From Paenibacillus sp. D2_2 (GTDB taxonomy: Bacteria; Bacillota; Bacilli; Paenibacillales; Paenibacillaceae), in the NCBI RefSeq assembly GCF_031199965.1, contig NZ_CP133605.1, positions 4,671,001 through 4,735,000 of the forward strand: a stretch of 64,000 bases of DNA. Direction: 5' to 3'. The notes below the pieces were generated by a model, which did no database searches, was not told where the DNA came from, and saw only the letters and a program-made list of their open reading frames with translations. A program made the translations under genes and the position numbers. Positions 1-9,360 of this stretch are shown here, piece by piece (positions within the stretch are counted from its first letter, which is position 1; each line of letters opens with the position of its first letter).

Positions 1-823
1 TTCGGACCAATTTGTCCTGACAAGAGTGGCTTCAGAATCGAGTTATCAATGAAGTTCACGGCGGACACCGTCATCGAGGAGACGACGATCGGGATCGACA
101 GCTTGAAGATCTCTGCATAGATGCGGCCATAGGACATCCTAGCCTGTCCATCTTGCGCCTGAAGTGGCAGCTCAGTACGGTCCTTACGGCGTACCTTCAT
201 ATTGTAATAGAGCATAACGAGCAGAGCGGCTAAACCGCCGATGACTGCCCGAAAGTAGCTCCGGCAGCAATCTTCTCTCCCGAATATCCCCAATGATAGA
301 ATAGGAACGCCAAAATAAGACAGGTTCCTACACGAACAAATTGCTCAATAACCTGCGAGATACCGCCAGCAATCATAATGTTCCGACCCTGTAAGTACCC
401 GCGGATAATTGCGATCAGTGGAAATAACAGCAATGCCGGCGCCAGCGCACGGATCGTCACGGCTGTCTCGGGTATTCCCGTGGCTCTAGCGTACACCGGT
501 GCGAAAACATACAAGAGTACGAACATCACGATGCCTGAAATCGCGGCGAACATCAGCCCGGCATGATAGATTCGTCTTGCTTCCATTGGACGGTTCAACG
601 CATGACGCTCCGATACCATTTTACTTAGCGTACTAGGGATTCCCGCCGTTGCAATCGTCAACAGCATGAAATAAGCGGCATTCGCCTGAGAGTAGGATGC
701 ATTCCCGATATCGCCCAATATATGCTCCAAGGGAACGCGCTGGAACAAACCTAGCACTCTAGCAATCAATGCCGCTCCGGCAAGAATTAACGTGCCTTTA
801 ATAAATGATTCTTTCTTAGACAA
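1..823 (-). CDS. MVF/MATE-type lipid or polysaccharide flippase (YtgP/SpoVB-like), partial
   Basis: The N-terminal part of a polytopic membrane protein of the polysaccharide-exporter/MurJ-like superfamily. It begins MSKKESFIKGTLILAGAALI and has successive hydrophobic helices with the glycine- and arginine-rich first helix typical of SpoVB/YtgP proteins. Family members move lipid-linked cell-envelope precursors across the membrane. The gene leaves the window at its 3' end. The frame breaks at about 248-250, where GGGG would be expected and GGG is present; after the shift the protein continues through position 1 (GGLAALLVMLYYNMKVRR and onward), so I treat it as one gene. The exact substrate cannot be told from this fragment. 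Confidence 0.8.
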
Positions 824-878
824 AAATAATTCCTTCTTTCCAGGATTACTTTAAGAGTAATGCGCAATTCTTACAAAT

Positions 879-1358
879 TTATACAACCCAAATAATGAAT
901 ATAACGATCATGACAAGCTGGAGGATAATTTTGACCACGAAGCTGCTTAATAAGCCTACAACCGAGCCGATCCCTACCTTAAAAGCTTTCTCTAGACTCT
1001 CCCCTCTGATCAGTTCCCCGATCATCGCACCAATCAAAGGACCGAGAACAAGACCAAAGGCCGGAATGACAAAGGGACCGATAATGATGCCGATTGTACT
1101 AAGCCAGATGGAGAGCTTGCTGCCGCCAAACTTCTTGACACCCCAAGCCCCGACTGCATAATCTGCCACCATCAGAACAACAACTATCAGCGTCTGTACG
1201 GTCCAGAATACCCAGCCGAACGATTCGAACGAGAAGAACCAGCCATATACGAAAAAGGCAAAATAGACAGCAAGCACACCCGGCAAAACAGGATAAACCG
1301 CCCCCGCCATCCCTATAGCAAATAGTAGGATGACCAATATCCAGCCCAGCACTGCCAT
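879..1358 (-). CDS. DUF456 domain membrane protein
   Basis: A 159-residue, almost entirely hydrophobic protein with several transmembrane helices and the glycine-rich loop (FGLVLGPLIGAMIGELIRG) typical of DUF456 proteins such as B. subtilis YqgC. Function unknown in the family. A strong GGAGGAGTG Shine-Dalgarno lies upstream of ATG 1358. It starts 8 bases after the stop of the upstream HAD phosphatase, so the two are probably co-transcribed. Confidence 0.8.
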   Translation of the reverse strand: MAVLGWILVILLFAIGMAGAVYPVLPGVLAVYFAFFVYGWFFSFESFGWVFWTVQTLIVVVLMVADYAVGAWGVKKFGGSKLSIWLSTIGIIIGPFVIPAFGLVLGPLIGAMIGELIRGESLEKAFKVGIGSVVGLLSSFVVKIILQLVMIVIFIIWVV

Positions 1359-1365
1359 GCAACGC

Positions 1366-2112
1366 TCACTCCTCCGTCAAAATATAATCGCGGATAATCA
1401 GCGCTATCCCATCATCATTGTTGGAAGCCGTAACGACATCCGCATTTTCCTGAACGGCTATCTGTGCGTTGCCCATCGCTACGCCCAGACCAGCCGCTTG
1501 GATAACGGCAAGATCATTTAAGCTATCGCCGATCGCTACTACCTCTGACATTTTTACATCAAGCAATTCACAAACAGTACGAATTCCACTCGCTTTATTA
1601 ATACCAGCAGGATTGATCTCCAAATTATAAGGCGATGAATTGGTAATCTCAAGTCCGCCGATATTTTGCAGCTCTAACATTAAGGAATGACGAATGTCAT
1701 GATCCTCGGTATGATATCCGAACTTGAGCCATTGATTTCGATCCAACAACTCCGGCTCCCAGTTCTGCTCATTATAGTTTCCTTCTACAGCATCCGCCCA
1801 GAACCACACATTTTTGTCCCGGGACATTTGATACATTTGAGAGACAATCGCCTTATCAAGTAATTCACGATGGTAAAGCTCATGTGGAGTACGCCATACT
1901 TCACTTCCGTTAACTGTCACCATTGGCGTATCCAAGCCAAGCTGTTCACCGAACGGTACAGCCTCAATAAACCTACAGCCCGTAGACAAGCAAACATGTA
2001 CTCCGGCCGCCATTGCCTTGCGAATCCATAATTCAGTCTCTGGGGAGATCTGGTGTTGATCCGTAAGTAGTGTACCATCCATATCCAAAGCCAGCAATTT
2101 ATACTTCAACAA
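1366..2112 (-). CDS. Cof-type HAD superfamily phosphatase
   Basis: A 248-residue haloacid-dehalogenase phosphatase of the Cof/YidA type. Motif I is DMDGTLL near residue 10 (nucleophile Asp and acid/base Asp), motif II STGC near residue 44, and motif IV GDSLNDLAVI near residue 194 provides the Mg-binding aspartates. The central cap domain places it among enzymes that dephosphorylate small sugar phosphates or flavin/PLP precursors. The substrate cannot be predicted. The start is a TTG (TTG-TTG-AAG) behind a GGGGGA Shine-Dalgarno. The DUF456 gene follows 7 bases downstream. Confidence 0.85.
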   Translation of the reverse strand: MLKYKLLALDMDGTLLTDQHQISPETELWIRKAMAAGVHVCLSTGCRFIEAVPFGEQLGLDTPMVTVNGSEVWRTPHELYHRELLDKAIVSQMYQMSRDKNVWFWADAVEGNYNEQNWEPELLDRNQWLKFGYHTEDHDIRHSLMLELQNIGGLEITNSSPYNLEINPAGINKASGIRTVCELLDVKMSEVVAIGDSLNDLAVIQAAGLGVAMGNAQIAVQENADVVTASNNDDGIALIIRDYILTEE

Positions 2113-2362
2113 GTAATCCCCCGTTCTGTAAATGAATGTCTAATTGAGATTTTAAGGTTTTAAGCACAACATAACGTCATTTTATCATAATCATTGCCAC
2201 TCCACATAGACGTCGCTCACACCTGACCATTTATCCAACAAACTGCCGAGTTAATGAGAATCGGGCACATATTTTCCCGAGTAAATCATGATCATACATA
2301 TGGGGTCCACAATTTATCACATACGGCCTAGCCTCGATTCCATTAAATCTCACTTATCCAAT

Positions 2363-2407
2363 AAAGTAAAAAAGAACCTCCCGCAGGAGATTCTCTATAT
2401 CTTTTTA
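2363..2407 (-). terminator. Rho-independent terminator of the mnt operon
   Basis: On the minus strand the sequence GAATCTCC-TGC-GGGAGGTTC is followed by TTTTTT. It sits about 45 bases beyond the mntD stop codon. A clearly related hairpin with the same flanking CTATATCTTTT lies at about 6541-6580 in the decayed duplicate of the operon. Confidence 0.75.
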
Positions 2408-2450
2408 CATCGTTGTTATTTTAATTCACTCTGTGATCTGTTTCAAGCCG

Positions 2451-3323
2451 CTAACTCGCATCTGCCAGGCGTTTCATCCAACGAGAGATAAGTCCATGCG
2501 AAGGCGAGAGCAGGAAAGTCAGTACGAACAGAATGCCACATACCGTAATCATCGAACCGGCAATAGAAGCATCGAATAGCTTCGCCATATAATAACCGCA
2601 GGTAGAGCTGATGGCCCCGATAATGACACTGTATAGCAACATTAGTCCAAGACGATCGGTCAACAAGTATGCTGTCGCTGCAGGGACAATTAACATCCCG
2701 ACGACAAGTATAGCTCCTACACTTTCAAAGGAAGCTACCGTTGACAGGGAGACCAGCCCCATCAAGAGATAGTGGAACAAGGCCACCGGTATGCCTAGGG
2801 CTGCGGCGAGTGCAGGGTCAAAGGCACATATTTTGAACTGTTTATAAAATAACACGACCGTAATCAGCACAATAAGGAAGGTTACTCCCAGCATCCAGAT
2901 AGCGACAGGACCTAGATTGTAGCCATTCCAGATCAAAGAATCCCATGGCACATAGGCTATTTCTCCAAACAGCACACAATCCAGATCGAGGTCTATATGC
3001 TGGGCATTTCGGCTGATCAGAATAACCCCGATCGCGAATAATGCCGTAAATACAATACCGATTGAAGCATCTGATTGCAATCCGCTTCGCTGCAGCAGTT
3101 GAATCAAGAATACGGTAACCAGTCCAAGCACTGCAGCCCCGAACAACATCAAGAACGAATCCCGCGAACCGCCAATGAGGAAAGCAATTGCGATACCGGG
3201 AAGCACGGAATGACTGATCGCATCCCCCACCATCGCCATTTTGCGTAGGATGAGGAAGCAGCCAAGAATTCCGCAGGTTGCCGCGACTAAGGTGCCGGTA
3301 AGTATAATCCAGAAATCCATCAT
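2451..3323 (-). CDS. mntD: Manganese/zinc ABC transporter permease, MntD-like
   Basis: A 290-residue ABC-3 family membrane permease with about eight transmembrane helices. It carries the family signature MVGDAISHSVLPGIAIAF near residues 31-48. It should form the membrane channel of a metal-importing ABC transporter with the adjacent permease, ATPase and lipoprotein. The start ATG overlaps the TGA of the upstream permease (ATGATGG), a sign of translational coupling. The MntR-like operator at the head of the operon points to Mn(II) rather than Zn(II). Confidence 0.88.
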   Translation of the reverse strand: MMDFWIILTGTLVAATCGILGCFLILRKMAMVGDAISHSVLPGIAIAFLIGGSRDSFLMLFGAAVLGLVTVFLIQLLQRSGLQSDASIGIVFTALFAIGVILISRNAQHIDLDLDCVLFGEIAYVPWDSLIWNGYNLGPVAIWMLGVTFLIVLITVVLFYKQFKICAFDPALAAALGIPVALFHYLLMGLVSLSTVASFESVGAILVVGMLIVPAATAYLLTDRLGLMLLYSVIIGAISSTCGYYMAKLFDASIAGSMITVCGILFVLTFLLSPSHGLISRWMKRLADAS

Positions 3324-4276
3324 CCGTCGAGCCCTCCTTCTACAGTTCCTGTGCTGTGGCGAGCGGTCTTAAGCGATTGGCTCTGTCGTATATGCTGCTT
3401 GGTGCGAGCCCTGCGCCATATTTTAGCTACAAGGCCCCGATTCGGAGCAAACACTGCCGAGACAAAGAACAGAGAAGTTGCCGCCAATACAGTAACTGGA
3501 CCAGGTAGGTAGATTGGACAACGTTCCGCTTATTAATGTCCCCGTAACACCTGAGAATGCGCCGATCACTCCGGCAATGATAATCATGACTCCAAGTGAG
3601 TCCGTCCAATATCTTGCCGACACTGCTGGAGTGATAAGTAGTGCAGCCACCAGTACGACGCCAACCGCTTGAATCCCTACGACGACAGCGATAACTGTCA
3701 TGAATAAGAGCAGCTGCTCCAGCAACCCTACCTTCATCCCCATCCCTCGGGCAAAGCCAGGATCAAAGCTGATAAGCTTGAATTCCTTGAATAATATGAA
3801 GCATATCAAGATCAATAGCAGTGAAACGGCGCCCATCATATATACATCAGACTTCATCATCGACGCCGCCTGTCCAAACATATATTTATCGAGTCCGCTC
3901 TGATTCCCGTTCCCGCTGTGCTGAATCTTCGTCATCAGTACGACCCCAACTCCGAAAAATACCGATAAAATAATGCCAAGTGCTGCATCCTGCTTTATAC
4001 GTGAATAACGAGTTATAGCATATATGCCAAAAGTAGCTATCATTCCTGACACGATGGAACCGATCATGAACAACCCAATCGATTTAACGCCGCTTAGCAT
4101 GAAGGCGATGCAAATTCCCGGCAATGCAGCATGGGCTAGCGCATCCCCAACAGGCTCTGCTTGCGCAAATAAGTGAATGAACCAATAACTCCACTGCCAA
4201 TTCCAAGCAATAAGGATCCCATCAGAATCCATTGCATATTAGGATCTGCGAACCAGGTCAATAAGGAAGACATCAT
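3320..4276 (-). CDS. mntC: Manganese/zinc ABC transporter permease, MntC-like (frame broken twice)
   Basis: The second ABC-3 family permease of the operon, with GDALAHAALPGICIAF as its family signature. The true N-terminus is MMSSLLTWFADPNMQWILMG from ATG 4276, which overlaps the mntB stop as ATGA. A one-base loss at about 4149-4152 (one G missing in CTGGTTGGGG) throws it out of frame. A one-base gain at about 3511-3516 (near CCTACCTGG) does so again near the C-terminus. Correcting both gives a normal protein ending ...VFAPNRGLVAKIWRRARTKQ and further, with a stop that overlaps the mntD start. Both shifts look like sequencing errors. Confidence 0.85.
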
Positions 4277-5191
4277 GTGCGGCTCACCGCCCCGATCGGT
4301 ACATGTGCTCCTTCCGCTTCATCCGGCAGCCCCATACCGCTCTTCACACTCGTCTGACCAGTTTTCGCGTTGTCTACTTTCTTTACGCTCTTGCTTGTCT
4401 TCGGCGGGTTAGAACTCTTATTTTTTTCTCCTTCATTGTCAGGCACATCGATTTCCTTCGCTACATCCTGCAGCATGGCTATTCGTCCACCGTAAGTCTT
4501 CTGCAGATTGGAGGAGGTAAATGTCTCTTCGGTTGGACCTGCAGCCACCAGCTTGCCGTTAAGTAGTAGGACTTCATCGAAGTACTCCTTCACGGTGGAC
4601 AGATCGTGATGAACAACGAGGACTGTCTTGCCTTGTTCCTTAAGCTCATGAAGCAGACTGATGATCGCTTTCTCCGTCGTCGCGTCGACACCAGCGAATG
4701 GTTCGTCCATGAAATAGAGCGTTGCATTTTGCGCTAGAGCTCTAGCTAGGAATACTCTTTGCTGCTGTCCCCCGATAATTGACTAATCTGCCTACCAGCG
4801 AAATCAGCCATTCCAACCTTAGCCAGACACTCCATGGCGATTTGCCGTTCCTTCATTCCCGGACGACGAATCCAGCCTAAATGTCCATATCTGCCCATCA
4901 TAACAACGTCCAGCGCGTTCGTTGGGAAATCCCAATCGACTGATTCACGCTGTGGCACATAGCCGACTTTCTTTCGGTTCTCTTGGTAACTGTGGCCAAA
5001 TATCTTTACCGAACCTTCAACGGTCGGAATAAGTCCCAACACCGCCTTAAGCATCGTCGATTTACCTGCCCCGTTTGGACCGAGCACGCCAATCAGCTTC
5101 CCGAAGGAATCTGAAACGAGACCGAATTCAATACTGGCTTCTTCTGATAAGCCACCGTCAAATTACTCACTTCAAGCGGGTGCATTTCCAT
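4273..5191 (-). CDS. mntB: Manganese/zinc ABC transporter ATP-binding protein, MntB-like (frame broken twice)
   Basis: ATPase of the metal ABC transporter. The Walker A is GPNGAGKST, the signature LSGGQQQR is restored after frame correction, and the Walker B region is MDEPFAGVD, followed by the H-loop VVHHDL. The start is ATG 5191 behind AAGGAGATAAGGAG. One A is missing in GGAAAGCTG at about 5096-5101, and one G is missing in the G run of the signature motif at 4769-4773. The C-terminus has an unusual Lys/Ser/Pro-rich extension of about 60 residues after the ATPase domain. The 3' end overlaps mntC. Confidence 0.85.
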
Positions 5192-5236
5192 AGTTATATC
5201 GCTCCTTATCTCCTTGGCGTTTATCATCGCCTATAT

Positions 5237-6210
5237 TTATTTCAATGCGTTTATGATCGTACTTACATTGTGCCGGACCATTTTGATATAAGTATCAGCA
5301 TCAGAGCCTGGCTCTCCTAAGGAGTCCGAATACAGCTCGCCACCGATTTCTACCTCATGGCCCTTCTCTTTGGCTCCGGCAATGACTGCCTCCATCGATT
5401 TCGTAGGAATACTGGATTCTACGAATACTGCCTTGATCTTATTGTCAACGAGGTAATCTCGCAGCTCACTCACATCCTTGGAGCCGTACTCTGCAGCCGT
5501 ACTGATTCCCTGCAACCCCATGACCTTAATCCCATAGGCTTCTCCAAAATATCCGAAGGCATCATGCGCAGTTACAAGCACGCGGCCAGATTCAGGTATC
5601 TCGGCGATGACCATTCGCACTTCTTCATCAAGCTCTCTTAGCTGCTGAATATATTTATCAGCATTGTTCTTATAGAGATCGCCATGCGCCGGGTCATAGT
5701 TGGCTAAGGCATCACTAATCGTCTCTGTTGCTGAAATCCAGTGCTTCACATTGAACCAGATATGAGGATCATACTGTGTTCCTCCTGCATTCTCTCCAGA
5801 GCGAAGTACAGAAGTATCAATATCTCTAGATACAGCCACCGTCGGCTTACTGCGCTCCAGCTTCTCGAAGATCTCTGTCATTTTCCCTTCCAGATGCAGA
5901 CCACCGTAGAAGATCATATCCGCCTGGTCCATTCTCGTCATATCTCCTTGAGAAGCCTTGTATAGATGCGGGTCTACCCCGGCCCCATCAATCCGATAAC
6001 CTCAACCTCTTCCCCGCCAACCTCCTGAACGATATCAGTAATCATTCCAATTGTAGAGACAACCTGAATTTTACTTCCATCCTCTGTTCTTTCGAAATGC
6101 GAGGCCTCTCCCTCCACTTTGGAGCAGGCTGCAAGGATGACCAGCACCAGTACACTGATTGTAATTTTCGCCCTCTGCAGAGGTCCTTTTTTAACGTTAA
6201 TTTGTTCCAT
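5237..6210 (-). CDS. mntA: Manganese/zinc ABC transporter substrate-binding lipoprotein, MntA-like (frame broken once)
   Basis: A cluster A-I (ZnuA/TroA-type) solute-binding lipoprotein. Residues 1-28 form a signal peptide with lipobox LAAC and the lipidated Cys at 29. Family landmarks are STIGMITDIVQ, the metal-binding VDPHLY and DPHIWFNVKHW His motifs, VTAHDAFGYF, and the final Asp region SDSLGEPGSDADTY. One G is missing in the GGGGG run at 5977-5980, which splits the gene in two. The protein lacks the His-rich loop typical of ZnuA, which with the MntR-like box favours manganese. It is the first gene of the mntABCD operon. Confidence 0.88.
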
Positions 6211-6307
6211 AGATTAGTCCTCCTAATATTTCGAGCAGCACGCTCTGTTTTTTGCATAGCTGAATAAATGTTTCTTTAATAAATAATTGTTTCTTTTTAT
6301 TAAAAAT

Positions 6308-6326
6308 GTTTCCTTAATGCAAATTC
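6308..6326 (-). promoter_or_regulatory. MntR-like operator upstream of mntA
   Basis: The minus strand reads GAATTTGCATTAAGGAAAC, about 100 bases upstream of the mntA start. It matches the published B. subtilis MntR operator pattern (AATTTGCnTnAAGGAAAC) in front of mntA and mntH. I infer repression of the operon when manganese is plentiful. A second copy lies at 6800-6818. Confidence 0.7.
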
Positions 6327-6540
6327 TAAAGTATAAACGGGCCAAAAAGCAAGAACTATTTCCATTTTAATTGAAAATAGTTCTCACTCTAGCCCGTAAA
6401 GCATGATTTAACTAACAAATCCACCGAATAACATGACTAGGGTATATACTCCCCTGACAGTCATAAATATCATGACCACAACTTACATAGTTAGTCCATC
6501 TATGATACTAACCTCACTTCGCCGAAACGCAAAAAGAGAT

Positions 6541-6860
6541 CCCCGTTAAAGGAGATCTCTATATCTTTTAATACTGTACCCGTTGGAGATACGATGGCTC
6601 TCATCCACCTGGGATCAACCTGTTACGATAACCAGCACCAGCACACTAAGTGTTATTTTAGCCCTCTGTAAAGCGCTTTTTTTCACTCGAATTTGTTCCA
6701 TTGATTAGTCCTCCTATTATCTAGAGCAGGGTGTTCTGTTTTTTACTCAGAAGAACAAATGCTTCCCATATCAAATTAATGTTTCTTATAACTAAAAAAG
6801 TTTCCTTAATACAAATTTTAAATAATAAATAAGCCAATAAGCAAGAACATTTTAAGTTAT
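6541..6860 (-). pseudogene. Decayed, collapsed duplicate of the mnt operon (terminator plus mntA 5' end and promoter)
   Basis: This stretch aligns by eye with the region around the mntA start at about 6130-6370. Matching pieces include the signal-peptide coding region (ACCAGCACCAG, GCCCTCTG), the start with its Shine-Dalgarno (TTTGTTCCATnGATTAGTCCTCCTA), TGTTCTGTTTTTT, TTTCCTTAATnCAAATT and AAGCAAGAAC. Directly downstream of the truncated coding part is a hairpin (AGAGATC/GATCTCT, CTATATCTTTT) resembling the real operon terminator at 2363-2407. I infer a tandem operon duplicate whose interior has been deleted. No open frame remains. Confidence 0.65.
6800..6818 (-). promoter_or_regulatory. Second MntR-like operator, in front of the decayed mntA copy
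   Basis: The minus strand reads AAATTTGTATTAAGGAAAC, one or two bases different from the operator of the intact operon. If it still binds MntR it has no intact gene to control, unless a transcript enters the fossil. Confidence 0.5.
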
Positions 6861-6895
6861 GTTAGGAGAAATCGTAGCTAATACACGGCTAAGCC

Positions 6896-7006
6896 TTATT
6901 CCAAATTATATTTATATCGACCCTCTAGAGTATCAAAAATAACTTTTTTCTCATTTATCCATTCCGGCGTTTCAAAATTAAAAATTTCTTTTTTAGATGC
7001 ACTCAT
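6896..7006 (-). CDS. Possible 36-residue peptide overlapping the upstream ORF
   Basis: A short frame (MSASKKEIFNFETPEWIN and onward, ending YKYNLE) begins ATG 7006 inside the last codons of the 86-residue membrane ORF, with a 14-base overlap. It is charged and has no membrane segment. No clear Shine-Dalgarno is visible, so it would depend on coupling to the upstream frame. It could instead be the tail of that ORF after an indel. Unrecognised. Confidence 0.3.
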   Translation of the reverse strand: MSASKKEIFNFETPEWINEKKVIFDTLEGRYKYNLE

Positions 7007-7253
7007 ATGATATTGATAATAAATAAAAACAAAATACAATAATTACAATTACACACGCTAAATCTCTAGAACTTCTAACCTTCTTAGCGATCAAGAAAAA
7101 CATGATAATATTAAGAATGATGGGGATTAAGCTATTCGTCTTTTTTAGAAAGATCACATCGTAATTGTTAAGTAAAAGAAATAAGAAAACATCCATTACC
7201 GATACAATAAGTATTACATAAAATGAAAGCTTCTTTTTAGTAAATACAGTCAT
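6993..7253 (-). CDS. Small hypothetical membrane protein
   Basis: An 86-residue protein with three predicted hydrophobic segments (about residues 10-30, 40-57 and 65-84) separated by short Lys/Arg-rich loops. It starts three bases after the stop of the upstream penicillin-binding protein gene with GGAG nearby, so it is probably co-transcribed. Base composition is notably more AT-rich than its neighbours. Not recognised as a known family. Confidence 0.5.
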   Translation of the reverse strand: MTVFTKKKLSFYVILIVSVMDVFLFLLLNNYDVIFLKKTNSLIPIILNIIMFFLIAKKVRSSRDLACVIVIIVFCFYLLSISYECI

Positions 7254-7256
7254 AAC

Positions 7257-9299
7257 CTAAGCTCCATTCTCTGTCTGCTCAAATTCTTCCCTTCTCGGAA
7301 TTCCCTCCAGCCCGTATTCCCGATCATAAGCATCAAAGATCTTCCTTGCCACCGGTGCAGCACTCCATGCTCCAAAGCCGCCTTCCGGAATGATTACCGC
7401 AACGGCAAGCTTCGGATTTTTGCGCGGGGCAAAAGCGATAAATACACCGTTATCTTGAAGTACTCCTTTGTACGCTTGCTGTGAAGTCCCTGTTTTTCTA
7501 GCAAAGTCGTAAGGAAATCCTTCAAAGGCCCCCGACACATTTGTTCTCATTCCGTTAATAACAGCATCCCAATAAGCATCTTTAAACTCGGCCTTATTGA
7601 GAACGGTCGGTTTAAATTCCTTAATAACATTTCCGTTCTCGTCTGTAATTTTGTTGACGATATGTGGCTCCATCCGCTCACCGCGGTTCGCTAATGTTGC
7701 TACATATTGAGCTAACTGCATTGTCGTATAACCCGCTTGCTGGCCAAAGGAGGCATACGCCAAGCGCGATAATACAGTCTCGGATTTAGCCTTCTTATAG
7801 TTCAGGTTACCTAAATATTCTTTTGGCAGGTCAACACCGGTTGAGACGCCAAGACCAAACTCGTTCATATATTCATCCCAAACATCGATCCCATCGGAGG
7901 GATGTTTCCTCCATAATCGCTCCCCAACCATATTGACCATAAAGGCATTAGAGGAATGGAGAATCGCTTGAGTAGGGTTGATCCGACCGTATGCACGACT
8001 ACCAGAGTTACGTACGCTGGAGGAATCATTCTTCCCGAAATAAGCAATACCTGTATCATTGTAAGAATCAGTCGTCTTGAAAAGCCCTTCGTTAAGTCCA
8101 ATTAATACGGACAAAGGTTTAATCGTTGAACCGAGTAGAACAGCAGAATCAAAATTATGTCCTGATTGGCCTGAACTAATCGGTGTGACCGTCCCATTCT
8201 GATAATTGGTCATGATCTTGCTCCAATCATCGGAGTTAATCCCCCCAGACTGCCATACATTGGTATCATAATCAGGCATGCTGGCCATAGCTACAACATT
8301 ACCTGTATCCACTTCCATCGCGACTGCGTACCCAGTCTTCGCATTAGGATGGACCTCACCTGAAACCGGATTTTTATGAACCCATTCGATCTGATCCAGA
8401 ATCGCTTGTTCAGCAACCATTTGGATTTTTTTATTTATGTTCGTATGCAGGTCATATCCCTTCTCAGGTGGAACGATCTCCGATACACCGGTCGCCATAT
8501 TCCGCGGGTCGATTGGAACCTTTTTATAGCCATTTTTGCCGCGTAAAAATCCCTGATAGTACATCTCCAGTCCATCGGCACCAACGAGCTCCGGAGCTGT
8601 GTAATCCAGAGCAGGATCCTTATCCTCTGAAGCATTTGCTTCCCGGATCGGGTTATACCAAGCCACATCGTCCATTGATTGAAACTTTTTCAGATAACCA
8701 ACCGTTTGGACAGCTACCGTATCCGTATCATAATGCCGAATGCTTTCCTCAACGATATCAATGCCCGGAAATTCAGATTTCCGCTCGATGAAATAAGCCA
8801 TCTCCTGTTTATTTAACCCTGACTTAATAAGTCTAGGAGAATATCCATTTCCCAGGTTAAAATTAAGGTCCATTTTCTTGATAATATCGTCTACAGTCAT
8901 CGGTTCATTGACCTTATCGCCATACTTATCAAATACTTCTTTCAATTTCTCGGCGAATTGTACAGCTTCAGGACGGTTCTGCCTCCCTCGCTCCGAGTTA
9001 CTGTAGTCCTTCTGCAGTGTAATATAAAGCGTTTGTATCGGCGTTGAATAAGCCAGCTTCTCACCGCCCGCCGCATAGATCGTACCGCGAATCGGCAATA
9101 ACGGGACATCCTTCACTCGCATGTTCATCTCCTGCTGCGACAAGTCCGGTCCTTCAACGAATTGTAGGATCGCCAATCGTACAATTATAATCGTAAAAAT
9201 AGCAAACGCACCAAAAAAGAAAAGGTTCAGTCTTATATTAAGACGGCTTTTCAGGGCCGCTTCCTGCTCACGTTGGTCTTTTGGAAAGAAGTTCTTCAA
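7257..9299 (-). CDS. Class B penicillin-binding protein (transpeptidase), copy 1
   Basis: A 680-residue monofunctional peptidoglycan transpeptidase of the PBP2 group. One transmembrane helix lies near residues 24-48, followed by a dimerisation domain and a transpeptidase domain. The catalytic motifs are STIK near residue 390 (acylated Ser), SSN near residue 447 and KTGT near residue 600. Family members cross-link peptide stems outside the membrane, often in elongation or spore wall formation. A close paralogue lies directly upstream at 9738-11799. The role of either copy cannot be assigned from sequence alone. Confidence 0.9.
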   Translation of the reverse strand: MKNFFPKDQREQEAALKSRLNIRLNLFFFGAFAIFTIIIVRLAILQFVEGPDLSQQEMNMRVKDVPLLPIRGTIYAAGGEKLAYSTPIQTLYITLQKDYSNSERGRQNRPEAVQFAEKLKEVFDKYGDKVNEPMTVDDIIKKMDLNFNLGNGYSPRLIKSGLNKQEMAYFIERKSEFPGIDIVEESIRHYDTDTVAVQTVGYLKKFQSMDDVAWYNPIREANASEDKDPALDYTAPELVGADGLEMYYQGFLRGKNGYKKVPIDPRNMATGVSEIVPPEKGYDLHTNINKKIQMVAEQAILDQIEWVHKNPVSGEVHPNAKTGYAVAMEVDTGNVVAMASMPDYDTNVWQSGGINSDDWSKIMTNYQNGTVTPISSGQSGHNFDSAVLLGSTIKPLSVLIGLNEGLFKTTDSYNDTGIAYFGKNDSSSVRNSGSRAYGRINPTQAILHSSNAFMVNMVGERLWRKHPSDGIDVWDEYMNEFGLGVSTGVDLPKEYLGNLNYKKAKSETVLSRLAYASFGQQAGYTTMQLAQYVATLANRGERMEPHIVNKITDENGNVIKEFKPTVLNKAEFKDAYWDAVINGMRTNVSGAFEGFPYDFARKTGTSQQAYKGVLQDNGVFIAFAPRKNPKLAVAVIIPEGGFGAWSAAPVARKIFDAYDREYGLEGIPRREEFEQTENGA

Positions 9300-9360
9300 T
9301 GGATCCCCCTACTTTCTTTTTACATAAGAAAAACGCCTGAAGGCTTCCTATAAACCTTTT

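Noticed and set aside
2288..2491. Plus-strand ORF of 67 codons over the mnt terminator
   Set aside because: It covers the terminator and the end of mntD in antisense, has no ribosome site and resembles no protein.
4273..5191. Broken ABC ATPase as a true pseudogene
   Set aside because: Motifs, overlaps and neighbouring genes are all intact, and the breaks are one-base losses in runs, as in many other genes here.
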